64,000 bases of DNA from Incurvaria masculella. Its lineage: Eukaryota > Arthropoda > Insecta > Lepidoptera > Incurvariidae. Below the pieces are notes generated by a model. That model was given only the letters and a program-made list of their open reading frames with translations. It searched no databases and had not been told where the DNA came from. Below are positions 33,706 through 45,691 of this stretch, piece after piece. Position 1 is the first letter of the stretch. Each line of letters opens with the position of its first letter. The translations under genes were made by a program, and so were the position numbers. The DNA lies in NCBI GenBank assembly GCA_946894095.1, contig OX335647.2, forward strand, positions 13,162,001-13,226,000, read 5' to 3'.

Positions 33706-36700
33706 TGTGGACGGCCAGCCTCCACACTCAAAACATGATATATAAATACAACAAAGTAGCGTCCTATAGGCATATGAAAGTAGCGTCGCGATGCCGCTTA
33801 GCGACAAGTAAAAATAATACTTTTGTTTTACGCACATCTGACTAAACATAAAATCAAGGTCATCGCAGGCTGAGGGGCGTAGAGGGGGCGGAGGTATGAC
33901 CCTGAGCGATCGCGCAGGTACAACGTTCGAAAGTACTCGAATAATGCTCTGCTTAGCGACAGGTAAATAATAATAAAATAATAAGAACACGACTCACGCG
34001 CCCAAGGCCAACGCCGGGCGAGGGGTGGAGAGCGGGTCGAGAGGGGAGCCGGGAGGAAAGATGAGCGGGGGAGAGGGGAGAGTGCGCATGACCACTCGAA
34101 AAATGGCGGGATTCCAAGGGAGGGGCGAGAGGGATCAGAGCCTAGAACAGAAAAGGCGCGCGCGTCCCTCGTCAGTCGGTGGCGAGCGAGTCTCTGGGGC
34201 AGTATGCCTCTATTCAGGGCTTACGGCACGTAGGTTGAATACGCGGAAGTGTTTTACTAAGGAATTTGCACCTGCAAAGTCTTTTCCCTCGTTTAGATTT
34301 TGTTTGGGGACATTGAAACGAGTCATTGAGTTTGAGAAAGTAGCAAAAGTGCAAATTTAGGAACGAGATGAGTTAGCTAAATAATCTATGTTTTCTTGCA
34401 GAGTAGGTAGATTTGCAAACAGCTTTTGTTAAAATAGAGTGAAAGAAAGGACGGCACTGGACCTTGGTAAGTCTGTACATATTGTTGGGGACCACAAGCG
34501 GTAGCAAACTGCGATGAGGAGCCCCGTGTGGGTGAGGTGACGGCATATGTATTGATTGTATATCGAAGTTCGCGCGGCCTGTTAGATGTGCAAGCGCATT
34601 GGATGAAGGATTAGATATGAGGATGTACTGCATTTTGAATAACGAATAGTATGGAAGGAGATTTTATAAAGTACTAGGTAAAGTTTTAAGTGGAATAAAA
34701 TCTCAGGTTACAGTGGGGAGGGTTCTTTTGTGCTCAGATAATTTGTGCTATATTTAGAAAGGACCTCGCGTGTGTAATGATGGTTCGTCGACTCGGACGA
34801 GGGTTACAGGCCGTGGTTTTACGTGGAATACAATCTTGCTCTACAGGGGGAGGGTTTTTCTGTGTTCGAATAATGTATACAGTATTCAGGAAGGGCCTCA
34901 CGTGGGTATTGAAGGTCCGATGGCTCGGATGAGGGTTACAGGCTGTGGTTTTACGTGGAACAAAATCTCGCCTCACAGGAGGATGGGTTTCTGTGTTTGA
35001 TTTATATGGACTATATTTAGGAAGGGCTTAGGAGTGTTTGGGTGTGAGTGAAATGAGGGAGTGCGTCAGCGCACGCTGAACCAGAAAGATATTAAATTCC
35101 TAGGATCAGTGTTAAATAGTAGGACCGGGAGTCCATAGTGGGGGCGACGGAACAGTCACGTACACCGGTTCGCTTTTTCTAGATAAAATCTATCTAGCTA
35201 GCTACAAAAGAATAAAACGATATTTCTTCACAGAAATGTTAAGGCGATGGATGTCGAGTTGTGGGAAGCATGTTTAATCCACATACTTGTGCACGCTATG
35301 TGGATTTTTGTTTGCAGTGCAGCCAGAAAACGAGGCATTACGGGACATCGGTCGGGTCTGGGATCTCTATGAGATTCCATGCCAGATTGATTGTACCTTA
35401 AACGTAAATGTAGCATCACTAACGAACATTCCGAGAAGCTGCGGATCCTGAATTTGAGCCTCAAGTTAGATTGGGCGGTACCCCTTTATACTGAAAGGAG
35501 CCGGAACCCATTAAGACTTTCATACTCAGTCAAACTCTAGAAAACCATGAAAGAAAAATATAGTATTGACATTATCGCAAAAAAAAAAAACACTACGATG
35601 ATACAATACATACCAAATATCTCTCTGAACATAAATGACACTATGACACCGTATTTTAAATTGTTGGCATTTAGACCTGGGAGTCATGTTCCAATATAAA
35701 AATGTTCACCTCGTTTGAGAGGAAGGCGGAGGCCATACTCTGGTTCGCTCGACAACCGGCGACCAGGTTGACTATCTTAATAAATACAAAATCTGAAGGC
35801 ATATCCATCTTGGATTGACCTCAGTGTACATTTCGCAGGCAACTTCCTGTTTCCCTGCTTAAATTAGTCGACAACCTTGAGGGTTTGTCATGACTGCGGA
35901 TAACCGCTTATCTTGAACTGCTGTTTCTATCAGCTCTTCTGAAAGCCTTTATTGGCTTTACCACGATCTGCCAAGTGCCGGAACCGTGAAAATGTGGAGA
36001 CACTCTCATGACCTACCCTGAGTCCAGGAAAGGCTTGGCAACGCGTGTGACTAATGTCACTAGACGCGAAAATCTTTAAAGTGACTACGCTTTGGTACGT
36101 CCGGAGCAGTTCACGAAACTACCCTTATGTCCATGCATTAGTAATGGCAGATGGGAGGGTCTGAGGTATGTCCTACATTCATGTGGGCTGGTACAAGACA
36201 GATTCGTAACTATGGTCACCCGCCGTAGTTTTCAGTCACCGTTTGATCGGCTGACAAAACGAAAATTCTTGTGATACCTAATGTGTCGTACTTGACGTTG
36301 TCAGTGGACACTCGAAATATATAGTGGTCATGTTGTAAATCCAATACCCCAATTGGTATATAATGAACCACATAAACTCATATATCCCTACACGGGAATT
36401 GAGCCTTGGTGTTCAGAGGCCATATTCAGGATGGTTGGCCGCCGCTTTTTGAAGCAGAGGTCGCATATACAGCCTGAAGGCAGGAAGGCGATCATGTGGG
36501 GACGCGGGATAACAGTGCCATGGATGGACCTTGGACTGTGAGGGGCGTCACCATTACCCCATGGGGTAAAAATTTTTTTGAAGTTCTGGGCATGCTGAAA
36601 TGCTCTATTCCAATCAATTCAGATTTGTGTTTGTATGTGAGAGCGCGTGTATGAGAGAGAGAGAGATTATGTATCAGGTTAGGATAGGGAGAAAGGAACC

Positions 36701-37076
36701 GATTAGAAGAACCGAAAGAGACAGACAGCTAGGTACAGGAGGAGGGCATAGCACCAATGAGGATTTGACAACAATATTCAGGAGAATACATGTTACCTAA
36801 GCAAGTAATGTAGTAAAATAACTAGATTTAACGTGAGCAAATCAGGAAACAGTAAATGGGAATATATTAGACGAATGGTTATGTAATGTAAATAATGAAA
36901 GCATATAGGACGATCACGAGCCAATGGGGAGAACAAATGGGACGAGTGGATACATGGTAAATAGGTAATTAATGTAGGATGTATCCAAGGGAAATATAAG
37001 GTACATAACTTAGGTTAGATATGTATAAGCTAATGTAGGCTAGGAGTCTATTTAAGGGGGGGTCTGGAGGTTTACA
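33706..37076 (+). repeat. 3' giant LTR, 3,371 bp
   Basis: This is the partner of 23803-27173, followed by the GGTG target duplication. See the element entry. Confidence 0.9.
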
Positions 37077-37080
37077 GGTG

Positions 37081-39405
37081 GATATTTAAGAAAATAAAAC
37101 TCCAAATTAAATATCTCAAGGTGTATTGAAACTTCACAGATTAAGGACAGAGAGAGCAACGGATCCAAGTTGTACGTGTTAGTATAAGGTGGAAAGCGTG
37201 TTATTAATTGATAAGTGTTTACAGTGTCATCATATTCACAACTTGCTTCTCGCTTTGTACAAACATTAATTTATCTAACAAATCACAATGCAAAAACCAT
37301 TAGTCATAAAATTCACATACGGCGACAATTAAATGTTAGGAATAAAAGAATTACTATTACTAAAAACCCACAGATACATCAAGAAAGGAATCGAATGAGG
37401 GTGACAGAAAGTGAAGAACACGACGGACGGGGCGTGGCAACTGGGCAGAGCGGGGTTGGGGTGGGGGCGAGCAAGGGTGGAGCGACGGGACAGGGCCCAA
37501 GGACACAAAAGGACCAAGTAAGTGGTACAATAACATGCAAGATTGCAGAGTGGGACAGCATCGGACCGTCCAAACCACCTACATATTGTCACAACGATAA
37601 CAACGCTCGTCACACTATAACTACATACACTACATTACATGTACATATCTTAAAACAACAATGTACACTAATTAAAATTACACGATTAGCTCGAAAACCC
37701 AAATCTATGGGACATACGCCTACTGAGACCTAATTAAAAACTTCAAAAAGCACCTCCGGTACCTACATGACACTGGCGACCATTACAAAAGTCAAATAAC
37801 AATAAAAACGATAATAAGAAAATAAAACGAGCTCAGGAACACAACGGTGGGACCCGAAGCCTTTCGTAAAATAATCGTATCTCGCAATACTATTGTATAT
37901 TTCTCTATGGGTGTATTTATCTTACATACATAATATTCTCTAGTCAAATTCAATTCCTACTCTAAAAATGGGCAAGTCTATAAGTTACGCAGTCCGGCCG
38001 CTCGAGACCACTCCAGTCCATTTCATTACTGACTGTTGCCTAACACTATCCGTTGTCATCTGATTATTGTTTACAGCGAACTCGTAGCGCCATTCGCACC
38101 TGACCCTTCGACATAAACAATATCACAAACGATGAGCACTCGTTCAACGTCGACGCTGTGCATCGACAGCGCTCAATCTGGGCCTCTCGATCGATTTAAA
38201 ATTAAATTACGACTAACATGATTAATGTGAGCATTGAATGCAAAGCTCCGTCAATAGTTTTCCATGATTGTATGTCTCTTCAGATGAAGTGTAGTCATCC
38301 AGGTCACGCGCCGCCGCAAGATTCTGCACAGGAGAAAAAATATTATAAACATTTAAATAAAAACCATTATTTAGAGATTAATAAGTCACACGTAACTAAA
38401 TTCTCTATTGATAAAATATTTTTATATGCAACAGGAAACGTGACGACAAACATAGAATGTATCCTAATCATTACTAATATTTATTTATTATTCGCAGGTC
38501 TATTTCTCGATCAAGAGAATTCAAAGGAACAGAGTATAGACATAGCATACAATTTGAACAACTTTAAAGACCGTAAAAATCAATTTGATTGTTAAATAAT
38601 GGAAATAGATATGGAAACAATGACAAAAGAAATCAAATCTAACTGCATATGACAGATCAACGATGCGGCTGCCAATTCGAACCCTCATTGCAAAAAACTT
38701 TTTTTTTTACAGCACATGCAGGTTTACAGTAAAAATACGTTTCTGGGGATATATACCTAGATTAGAAATAATACAAATAATAGACCGAAATGAGAAACAT
38801 GGCTGTGGCGGCAGCCCGGAACAAGAGGACAAATGCGGTATTTTGGAGACGTGTACCGACCATTACAAAAGTTATTAGCATTTCATACACCATTTATTCA
38901 AGTCGGTCTCTACACATAAACATGACAGAAAGATATGGCGAAATTATAGTGCAAGAGGTTAGATCTCGATGAGATCTTCCATTCGTGTACCAACGTGATG
39001 AGTATAGGACAAGACATTTTCGATATATGACACAAAGCCGTCTCACGCGAGATGTAGGTGGGACTATTTCATAAATTGTTTATTGTTTATTAATCATTCA
39101 TAGAGAGACAATGCACTCGGATTTGTCATATTTTACCATTAGCCCATATGTATGACCCATCGCCATGACAACTTGCAAAGACCTGCTGTCGTATTTAGAG
39201 TGAGCGGATTAACTTTGGTGCGCGGATTATTGCCAGACAAAATAGCATATAGTATGGTTAGTCCGGTGCTAGTCCACGTACTAAATTTTGACAGTTCACT
39301 CCCAACACGACTGTTAAAGTTCAAGTAAAAAAACGTTCGACAGCTATTTTTTTCACATTGGTGCAAGTCATAAGTACAATTCACTGAAACAACATGCGTT
39401 GCGTC
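37081..39405. other. non-genic stretch downstream of SMG6
   Basis: AT-rich DNA between the giant-LTR element and the SMG6 terminal exon. Two longer frames on the plus strand (from 37215 and 38218) have no recognisable domain and low-complexity composition. A good-looking acceptor (TACTAAT branch-like word, TTATTCGCAG) ends at 38498 but no sensible exon follows. Confidence 0.4.
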
Positions 39406-39407
39406 GG

Positions 39408-39640
39408 TTAAGCGAGAGGGTGACGAGACTCACAGTGTGGGGCGGGCGGTGCGGGCGGGGCGAGCGGGACGGACGGCAGCGCCGCCCACTGCACGAAGGC
39501 GGGCAGGTCGCGCGCCGGCAGCTCGGCCGCGAGCGCCTTCACGCGCAGGTTGCGGTCGTCCGTCAGCAGCACCACCTCGCGCACCAGCCGCTGCGGCTGC
39601 GGCGGCCGCTCGCCGCCGCTCCCGCCCAGCCCGCCCTCCT
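39408..39640 (-). CDS. SMG6: SMG6, last PIN-domain exon
   Basis: The acceptor GTCGACAG (39648-39641) is followed by a phase-1 exon encoding LVREVVLLTDDRNLRVKAL and then LPARDLPAFVQWA. This is the characteristic C-terminal end of the PIN nuclease domain of SMG6/EST1A, whose human protein stops shortly after this segment. The TDD aspartate is one of the catalytic acidic residues. Here the frame runs about 24 residues further through a proline/alanine-rich tail to TAA at 39408-39410. A GTGAGT donor at 39431-39436 offers an alternative end by splicing, so the exact 3' limit is uncertain. SMG6 cleaves mRNAs near premature stops in nonsense-mediated decay. Confidence 0.9.
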
Positions 39641-39839
39641 CTGTCGACGCAACAGAACGTCAAGTCGGAATTGTCAACGTTGCGTATTGATATTGTCAAA
39701 ACAATTACATTCCGGATTAAAATATTAATAAAATAACATTTCCCGGATTATTGCCAGTACCTAGTATTTTCTCTTGTGATATTGTTGACGGAGCAAGGAG
39801 CGAAAGTTTCGTTTCCCTTCCCAGCGGGACTAACGCGCT

Positions 39840-40127
39840 TATAGTTTGATTTGGTAAGATTTACCAAAATGACATATAGTTAATAGTAAATCACGATCGC
39901 TGTAGTCAAAAATCAAACAAAAACAAAATTGATTATAAATCTCCAAGAAACAGGCTAGGTCTGATGACTGACTAATCTCTTTAAAATATTTTTATTTTAT
40001 CGTTGAGTAATCCATCTTCAAAGTCATTGTATAAAACGCGCAAAAAATTCGAACTTTCGGATCTTATAACTTAGAAACCAAACACTATTTCATAATGCCA
40101 GTGGTCATCAGACATCTAGTTCTCTAG
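39840..40127 (-). repeat. dispersed repeat, inverted copy of 18980-19260
   Basis: This fills most of the 509-bp SMG6 intron between the last two exons. Its edge is about 23 bases from the exon end at 40150. Blocks are as described for 18980-19260. Confidence 0.8.
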
Positions 40128-40149
40128 TTCAAAGTGGAGCGGAGCGTAC

Positions 40150-40407
40150 CGGCCAGCTGCGTGAGGTTGCGATGCAGACTGAGCGCGGTGGCGAGCACGC
40201 GGTCGTCGTTGGTGGCGTGCCGCTCGGCGCCGGCGCTCTCGGCGGTGAAGGCGGCGGACGCGAGCAGCGAGCCGCGCGTCGTCGCGAAGCGGACGCTCGC
40301 CGCCGCCGCCGACGCCGACGCCGACGCCTCCGTCAGCCACGCGAGCGACGCGCGCGCCGCCGCGCCTACAGTGCTGCTGCGACTTAGCCCTTCCAGCTCC
40401 GTCACCA
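40150..40407 (-). CDS. SMG6: SMG6, middle PIN-domain exon
   Basis: 258 bp (86 codons), phase 1 to phase 1, between acceptor TGTCAACAG (ending 40408) and donor G|GTACGC (40149-40148). It encodes VVTELEGLSRSS, a serine/alanine-rich stretch, VRFATTRGSLL and ATNDDRVLATALSLH. These align with human SMG6 from the INELDGL motif to the GNNDDLIL motif. The TELEGL acidic residues and the NDD aspartate are PIN active-site positions. After ELEGL the segment linking to the helix is shorter than in the human protein, which has a longer KGQ-containing insert. The exon is about 70% GC in an AT-rich intron. Confidence 0.93.
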
Positions 40408-40639
40408 CTGTTGACAGAGGAACGGATAACATTACTCTTTCTACTCGTATGTCGTAAACTATAAAGAAAATACCTTAGGAAATTTCAGTCATAAAACCGA
40501 CCTATTGCATAATTATTCATTACCATACGGGTTTGTACCATTACGATGCTGTGCAAAACCAATAGGTAGCAGCCATAGACCTAGCATGCGCGCGCAGCGA
40601 CATCCTATTTCTATGGTAGCAGCGCACATATGGCAAGCA

Positions 40640-40800
40640 GATAACGAAGGTATAATAGCAGAAAAAGTTATTTGCATTTGCATATATAACTTTGACTCAA
40701 ATTATCCAATGTATAGTCTGCCGACTGCTTGTGTGTATGAAAAAAAAAAGATTTCGACGAATCGAGAACCTTCCTACTTTTTTGAAGTCGGTTAAACATA
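40640..40800 (+). repeat. 3' tail of a common lepidopteran-type repeat
   Basis: It ends in ATTTCGACGAATCGAGAACC and TTTTTTGAAGTCGGTTAAA, a terminal block I associate with an abundant moth/butterfly repeat. That identification is from memory. No second copy is in the window. Confidence 0.35.
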
Positions 40801-41599
40801 GAAAATACATAAACAATGTTAAATCATTGTATTAATTCATCCAGTTTATATTTCACTCTTCTAGCAAATCGTTAACAAAAGGTTTAAATACTTGGAACGC
40901 AATACATTATTGAAGAAACAGAAACCTCCCACAAACCATCACAGATGCACTGCGTATTAACAAATTAGTATAGTTTATGAGATGTATACAACGAGATATT
41001 TATTACATTCATTGTTAGGAGGCCCGAGAGTCTCAATGCAAGAGGTAAACGTCAAGCCTATTGCATTATGTAGTTGCGTCATGACATTGGAATTGAACTT
41101 GCTACTACTAAACGTATTCAGCAAGCGCATTCAGCGATTGTTCCGAGTGGACGTCACTTTAGCAACGGATCGTAATAGTTCACCTTGAAAGGGTAACCAA
41201 TCAGTCCATCTCCTCACCCTCATTTATTGTAAAGCGAGCGCTGAAAGGTCCCACGTTCAATACGCACCTAGGCTTTTCACGTCCGAGGAGCGGAGACCCT
41301 CACGGCAGAAACACGGTTTAGTGACCTCACAACTACGGGGGCAGAGTAATGGACAATCAGCATCAAGCAAACCGCAGAGAACAGAAGCCGCAAATGAGAC
41401 TAATTTCGTTCAGAGAAAAATTGCTAGTTGTCCCCAGGCCGGTAAACTCCCCACAATGTTGTCACCCCGGCAGCCGCGGGGTTGGACAGCTAGGGTTGTC
41501 GGAAGCACTCAGTCATATCAAGGAAAAAAAATATATATATTGATTCTTTATATATATATATTGAATATACATTGTCCGTGATTGTATGTTTGAATACGA

Positions 41600-41830
41600 C
41601 TGGACATGGATACGGTTAATATCACACCTTCTGTCCTGATATTTTACCAACACACTTCATGGAAACTGAGTACCATGCCAAGACCTTCCTTTTATAGCAC
41701 GGCTACATCGAACTGGATGGAAAACACCGACAATTTTCATTGCCGCTTCGACCATCGTTCACGCACGCACCAATCCGGGCGGAATTAACCCTACCACCTA
41801 TGAACAAAAGGCGACCTATAGTTAAACGTG
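41600..41830 (-). repeat. SINE copy, reverse orientation
   Basis: GGACATGGATACGGTTAATA, AGACCTTCCTTTTATAGCAC, CATTGCCGCTTCGACCATCG and GTTAAACGTGGAATCCGAAC follow the SINE order in reverse. The 5S head is replaced after about 41840 by unrelated sequence. Confidence 0.8.
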
Positions 41831-44800
41831 GAATCCGAACTGCGGCGAATCCCTTAGGCGCCTCTTACGACATGCACGGGAAGAAATGCAGTGGTCCCGC
41901 GTGTAGTCATTGTATGTGCCGGAACACAGCACCGACCGGAGGATTTTGTGTCGAAAACGCAAAAGTTCCGTGGTGAAAGCTGCCCTAGCTGCTCGTGTAC
42001 ACAAGAAGGAAGGAAGTGGTTCAGGCTTTACATTTTCCGATACTGCGTTACTCCTACATTTACGTAACCATGCACAAGTGCACTTGCCATTGGAAAGATC
42101 ACATATTGCTGCAATTTTGTTTGTTTCCTTTTTCATAGGTTCTAAGAGCTCATTTAGTCAGCTAATGCCTATACGTGAATTCCGCAACATTGAATGGACG
42201 GTGTCCAGATAGAGAGTCGTGTGTCCCCGAGGAGTCCAGGAATGCCGCTGTAGCGTACTGTCCGATTCATTGCGGACGTTCCTAATTACCCGACCCTGTG
42301 CGTAAGCCATTCCTCATTGGAAGACTGTTCTAAGAATTCTTTGGCCTGTAATGAATAAGCCAGAGTGCGGTTTCTTTTAGTTCGGAGTAATTAACATGAC
42401 ATTTTTTTAAGTACCAGTTATTGAACTAAATGTATTATAAAAATAATTATGTTATCATTTTAATAGTTGGAAAATTTTAATACTATTTACCACTGAATTA
42501 CTTTACTGAAAACATACAATATTGAAAAAGCTCCTAGGAAACATAATGGCCGGCGTCAAATGTCTACCTTCCTTCACAGGTGGCATTTTTTTTGCACTAT
42601 TACTACCAGTTGACCTTAAAGGTCTCGGTCAAATCATGGAGGTGAAGAATGTAATTTCCTCACCTCCGTTGAAGATTTTTTTTTTTTACTTTATCCACTA
42701 GTCATGTTCCAGGTACCTCCGAACCTTCACATCCGAGGGCAGTGGGCGCATGCATGCATTACGAATGTTATCAACACGAGCATCGCTAACATCAAAAAGC
42801 GCTAAGAAACAGAATAGCGGCGCGGCGTTACAGGAACGAGTGACTGGCAAAGCGTCGGACTTATACATCTCGGAGGACGCGACGCACCAGACGGAGCGAC
42901 GGACTGGCGAGACCACCGCGGCGGCTGGAGTCGGCGGGAAATGTTCCAGGAAAATATACGACTCCCGTACGAATTAATTGCCCGCTCGAGACAAGAATAA
43001 ACCAGTTAATGCGCTATGCAGCCAGATTCCCAAGGAACGATCGTTCGAGTGATTACCTACCTCAAACAGTAAAGCAAAGCTCGACTGCTTGCGCTAAGTG
43101 AATCGCTCGGGACGCGACCAAAAGGACAGAGGAAAATGTAAGCACCTATTGGTGGAGCCACTTTAGAACCAGTCGCTGCGCGTGTGCGAAACTTAAACCG
43201 CGGAAACCTCTTTGTGGCGAACTCGTGAAAATTCTATTAAATTAAACGACCGACGCGACAAAACAACAAACCCTAGCGCAGGAATAAATATTTGAAGCGC
43301 AGAGCGGTCGCAACACTCTCTGAACGCAATATGGATGTCAAAAATACATTCCGAAAACAATGGCTTCTTATATCGGAGGGAGTCATTAAAATTAATTTTC
43401 GAAATAGCATTATATCGACGTGGATATCAACGTTCGCATTTCGCATGAGGATATATTATATAGGTGACTGATGACGTATCCAGGGCTAACTTCAAATAGG
43501 AAAGCATCTACGTATCTTACTCGCTCACCTGCTACCTATATCACCAACCCAGAGGAGGCACGGAGGGGATATTTTGGGTGTTCAATGTGCAATGCGTCGC
43601 CAATTGTGTAAGGGCCGAAACTTCAGATCATAAAGGGAAGAAGATGTGCACCTAGCGCGCATCCAATCAGACCCCGTATCGCCAATTTTAGCTACCAACC
43701 CAACGTGCATGCCACACGCAAATATTGTCGCAGGCATTTTGGATGGTTTATGTTGGTGGAAACTGAGTTGGCGAACGCATTTCGGAGTACATTCGCACGC
43801 TACGGTGATGGTCACCAAAACTCATCTACGCGAACTCAGCGCAACGCCTTGAGCCGCCATTCTACAAGCGAAATCCATCGCCATCACCCAGCAAGACGGC
43901 AGCCCAGACGCAGTCGCACTTATGTGAAGAGGAGTGGAGCATCGACGGCTCTCCACAGGTAACACCACACTTCCAAACACGGCCCCACCCTTAGTTCGGG
44001 CTGCAAACCCCATCTGATCGGGTCCTTCAAACAGGGAGAGGATTATATGGAAAATACGTCCATACGGCGCAGCGGCGACCAGAGTAACGCCCACCTCTTC
44101 CTTTTCTATTCTGTAGCAGAGACCAACCAAAGCTATGTGTAATTCTTTCAATCAATGGAGGCATCCGGCAGGCGTTGATGTCTGTGTGTAAATCTACAGC
44201 TCAGGTTTTACGAGGAGTCCACCCGATCGTTAAAGCCGCACCGCGGTCAGCCGCCCGGCGCGCTACGTCCCCGCCCTCGCCCCCACACCCGCAGCCGCAG
44301 CCTCCAGGGCTGTTACCTCGGATCCCATTCAAAAAACCAAACGTCGCACATACTGAAAGTTTATAGAAGACAGGATCACCACGGACGTAACTCGCCCACA
44401 TTGAAGTGTCAAGTATCACTTTCTTTAGATGTCATTCAGGTCCAAACAGCAATAGGTTATATGTGATTAGTAATTGTAACTGAAACTTTGTGTTTACGAG
44501 GACTTAACGTATGAGGTTTACCGTCTTTAGTGCAATAAGTAACTATACAAGTAAAGCACACCAGCGCACCAGTCTACAATGTCAGTTATTTCAATACAAG
44601 GACCACAAACTTCAAAAGCTAGGAAAACACAATTGACTCGCTCACATGCTTCTATTAGAAGAAAAAAAAACCACGCGCATTCTTTGGAAGATATGGAACA
44701 AGTTGGAGCAGAGGCGACTTGTCTTTTCGCTACCTTTGCAATTATTATAAACGGCAACCATATCATACTAAATTACGATTTTATATCTCTCTATTTTATG

Positions 44801-45143
44801 GAATGGGAACGGACGAGTCAGTGTCCCTGCGCGTCCCAGACTCCTAATTAAGCTCCGAAGCTTCCCCATAAAGCCTTTAATTTATGGAACTCTCCTCGTC
44901 ATAATTTCCACACTATAGTAGCGGCCGCGACGCCGACGCCGCCACCGCCATCGCCTCTAATTTACTTGAGCTTTGTCCCCTTCATTAGCTATTCTATTTT
45001 CAATTATCCTTAGAGAAATTTACTGCCAATATTTTTCAAAATCGTTTCGGCCCGGTATTATCTTCCGTGGAGCTGAGTCTCTTAAATCACATTTCACTCC
45101 TTCCAAGAGATGTAAATAAAATAAGGAATGGATGACTTACGAA

Positions 45144-45231
45144 GGATTATTTGCGAAACCAATTATGCTCATCTATGGACCAAAATAACATACTTCCAAG
45201 CGCGACACTACAAATTCGAATAGTCAAAATA
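45144..45231. repeat. unoccupied paralogue of a transposon insertion site
   Basis: It contains ATTTGCGAAACCAATTATGC uninterrupted, followed by ATTCCAAGCGCGACACTA-like sequence. The same sequence flanks the transposon at 46143-47283 (46127-46142 on the left, 47284-47350 on the right). This copy shows a single AATT where the occupied copy has two. Confidence 0.85.
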
Positions 45232-45537
45232 ATACAATTAAAATGAAATACCCTCACCGCTTATGTTGTAAGAGTTGACGCCCGTCCAAGTTTTTGAATT
45301 TGAGTGGCAAAGAGCACTTTTCATTAGTCTAAATCACAAATAAAATGGTTCCATGCCAAAGTTTCTTCCGGTAACCATGTTGCTTATTATGAGAACTAAA
45401 AATACAAAAGCCTTGCTTATCTGATACAGTGGTTTTAGGGTATAGCATATCCCTTAAACATAAATCCGAAGGGCTCCAAAGTTACGAGTACACGAGTACA
45501 ACTTTATAATCATTTGTAAGGCAGGATTGTGACTCAC

Positions 45538-45691
45538 CGACGAGGGGCACGGCCAGGATGTAGGGGTGGCCCGCGGCGAGCGCGGCGCGCTGCAGCAGCG
45601 GCAGGTGGTCGATGAAGCAGTTGGTGTCGGGCACTAGCCAACGTGGCCGCACCTCCAGCTCCACGCTCACCCAGCCACCGCGCAGGATCTC
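45538..45691 (-). CDS. SMG6: SMG6, exon starting the PIN domain
   Basis: 154 bp, phase 0 to phase 1, between acceptor CCCTCAG (ending 45692) and donor G|GTGAGT (45537-45536). It encodes EILRGGWVSVELEVRPRWLV, then PDTNCFIDHLPLLQRA and YILAVPLV. In human SMG6 the matching blocks are LEIRP.FLVPDTNGFIDHL and YILVVPLIVINEL. The PDTN aspartate is the first catalytic residue of PIN nucleases. Splicing to 40407 gives VPLV|VVTELEGL, preserving the strand that carries the next acidic motif. The first ~25 bases of this exon recur in the neighbouring minisatellite. Upstream exons (EST1/14-3-3-like region) were not found in the window. Confidence 0.94.

Larger units (their letters stand above)
23799..37080 (+). 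mobile_element. giant-LTR, non-coding retrotransposon-like element
   Basis: Two 3,371-bp direct repeats (23803-27173 and 33706-37076) bracket 6,532 bp. The repeats start TGTGGACGG and end GGTTTACA. GGTG flanks the whole unit on both sides (23799-23802 and 37077-37080), a 4-bp target duplication as made by Gypsy or BEL integrases. Purine-rich TTGGGGGCGG ends at 33704, just before the second repeat, and suggests a polypurine tract and plus-strand orientation. No interior frame exceeds about 85 codons and none has a retroviral motif, so the element must rely on another element's enzymes (a LARD-type element). A clean TGG primer site is not visible. TGTTGCCGTGACC at 27176 might be a degraded one. 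Confidence 0.82.
40408..45537 (-). other. 5.1-kb SMG6 intron
   Basis: This holds a repeat tail at about 40490-40800, a reversed SINE at 41600-41830, AT-rich DNA and scattered CpG-rich pockets (about 42820-42930 and 44225-44310). Longer open frames occur at 42698-42916 and 43822-44151 (-), with no known domain. I do not call them genes. Confidence 0.5.

Noticed and set aside
23803..37076. Plain segmental duplication of 3.4 kb
   Set aside because: The TG...CA ends, GGTG on both outer sides and the purine-rich tract before the second copy fit LTRs better. Assembly duplication remains possible and is noted in the finding.
37215..37733. 172-codon plus-strand ORF
   Set aside because: Low-complexity threonine/asparagine/glycine composition, no known motif, and no splice or homology support by eye.
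38218..38595. 125-codon plus-strand ORF with a good acceptor inside
   Set aside because: The acceptor at 38498 is followed by short or unconvincing frames. No product recognised.
43822..44151. 109-codon minus-strand ORF in an SMG6 intron
   Set aside because: No recognisable domain, and open frames occur on both strands here.
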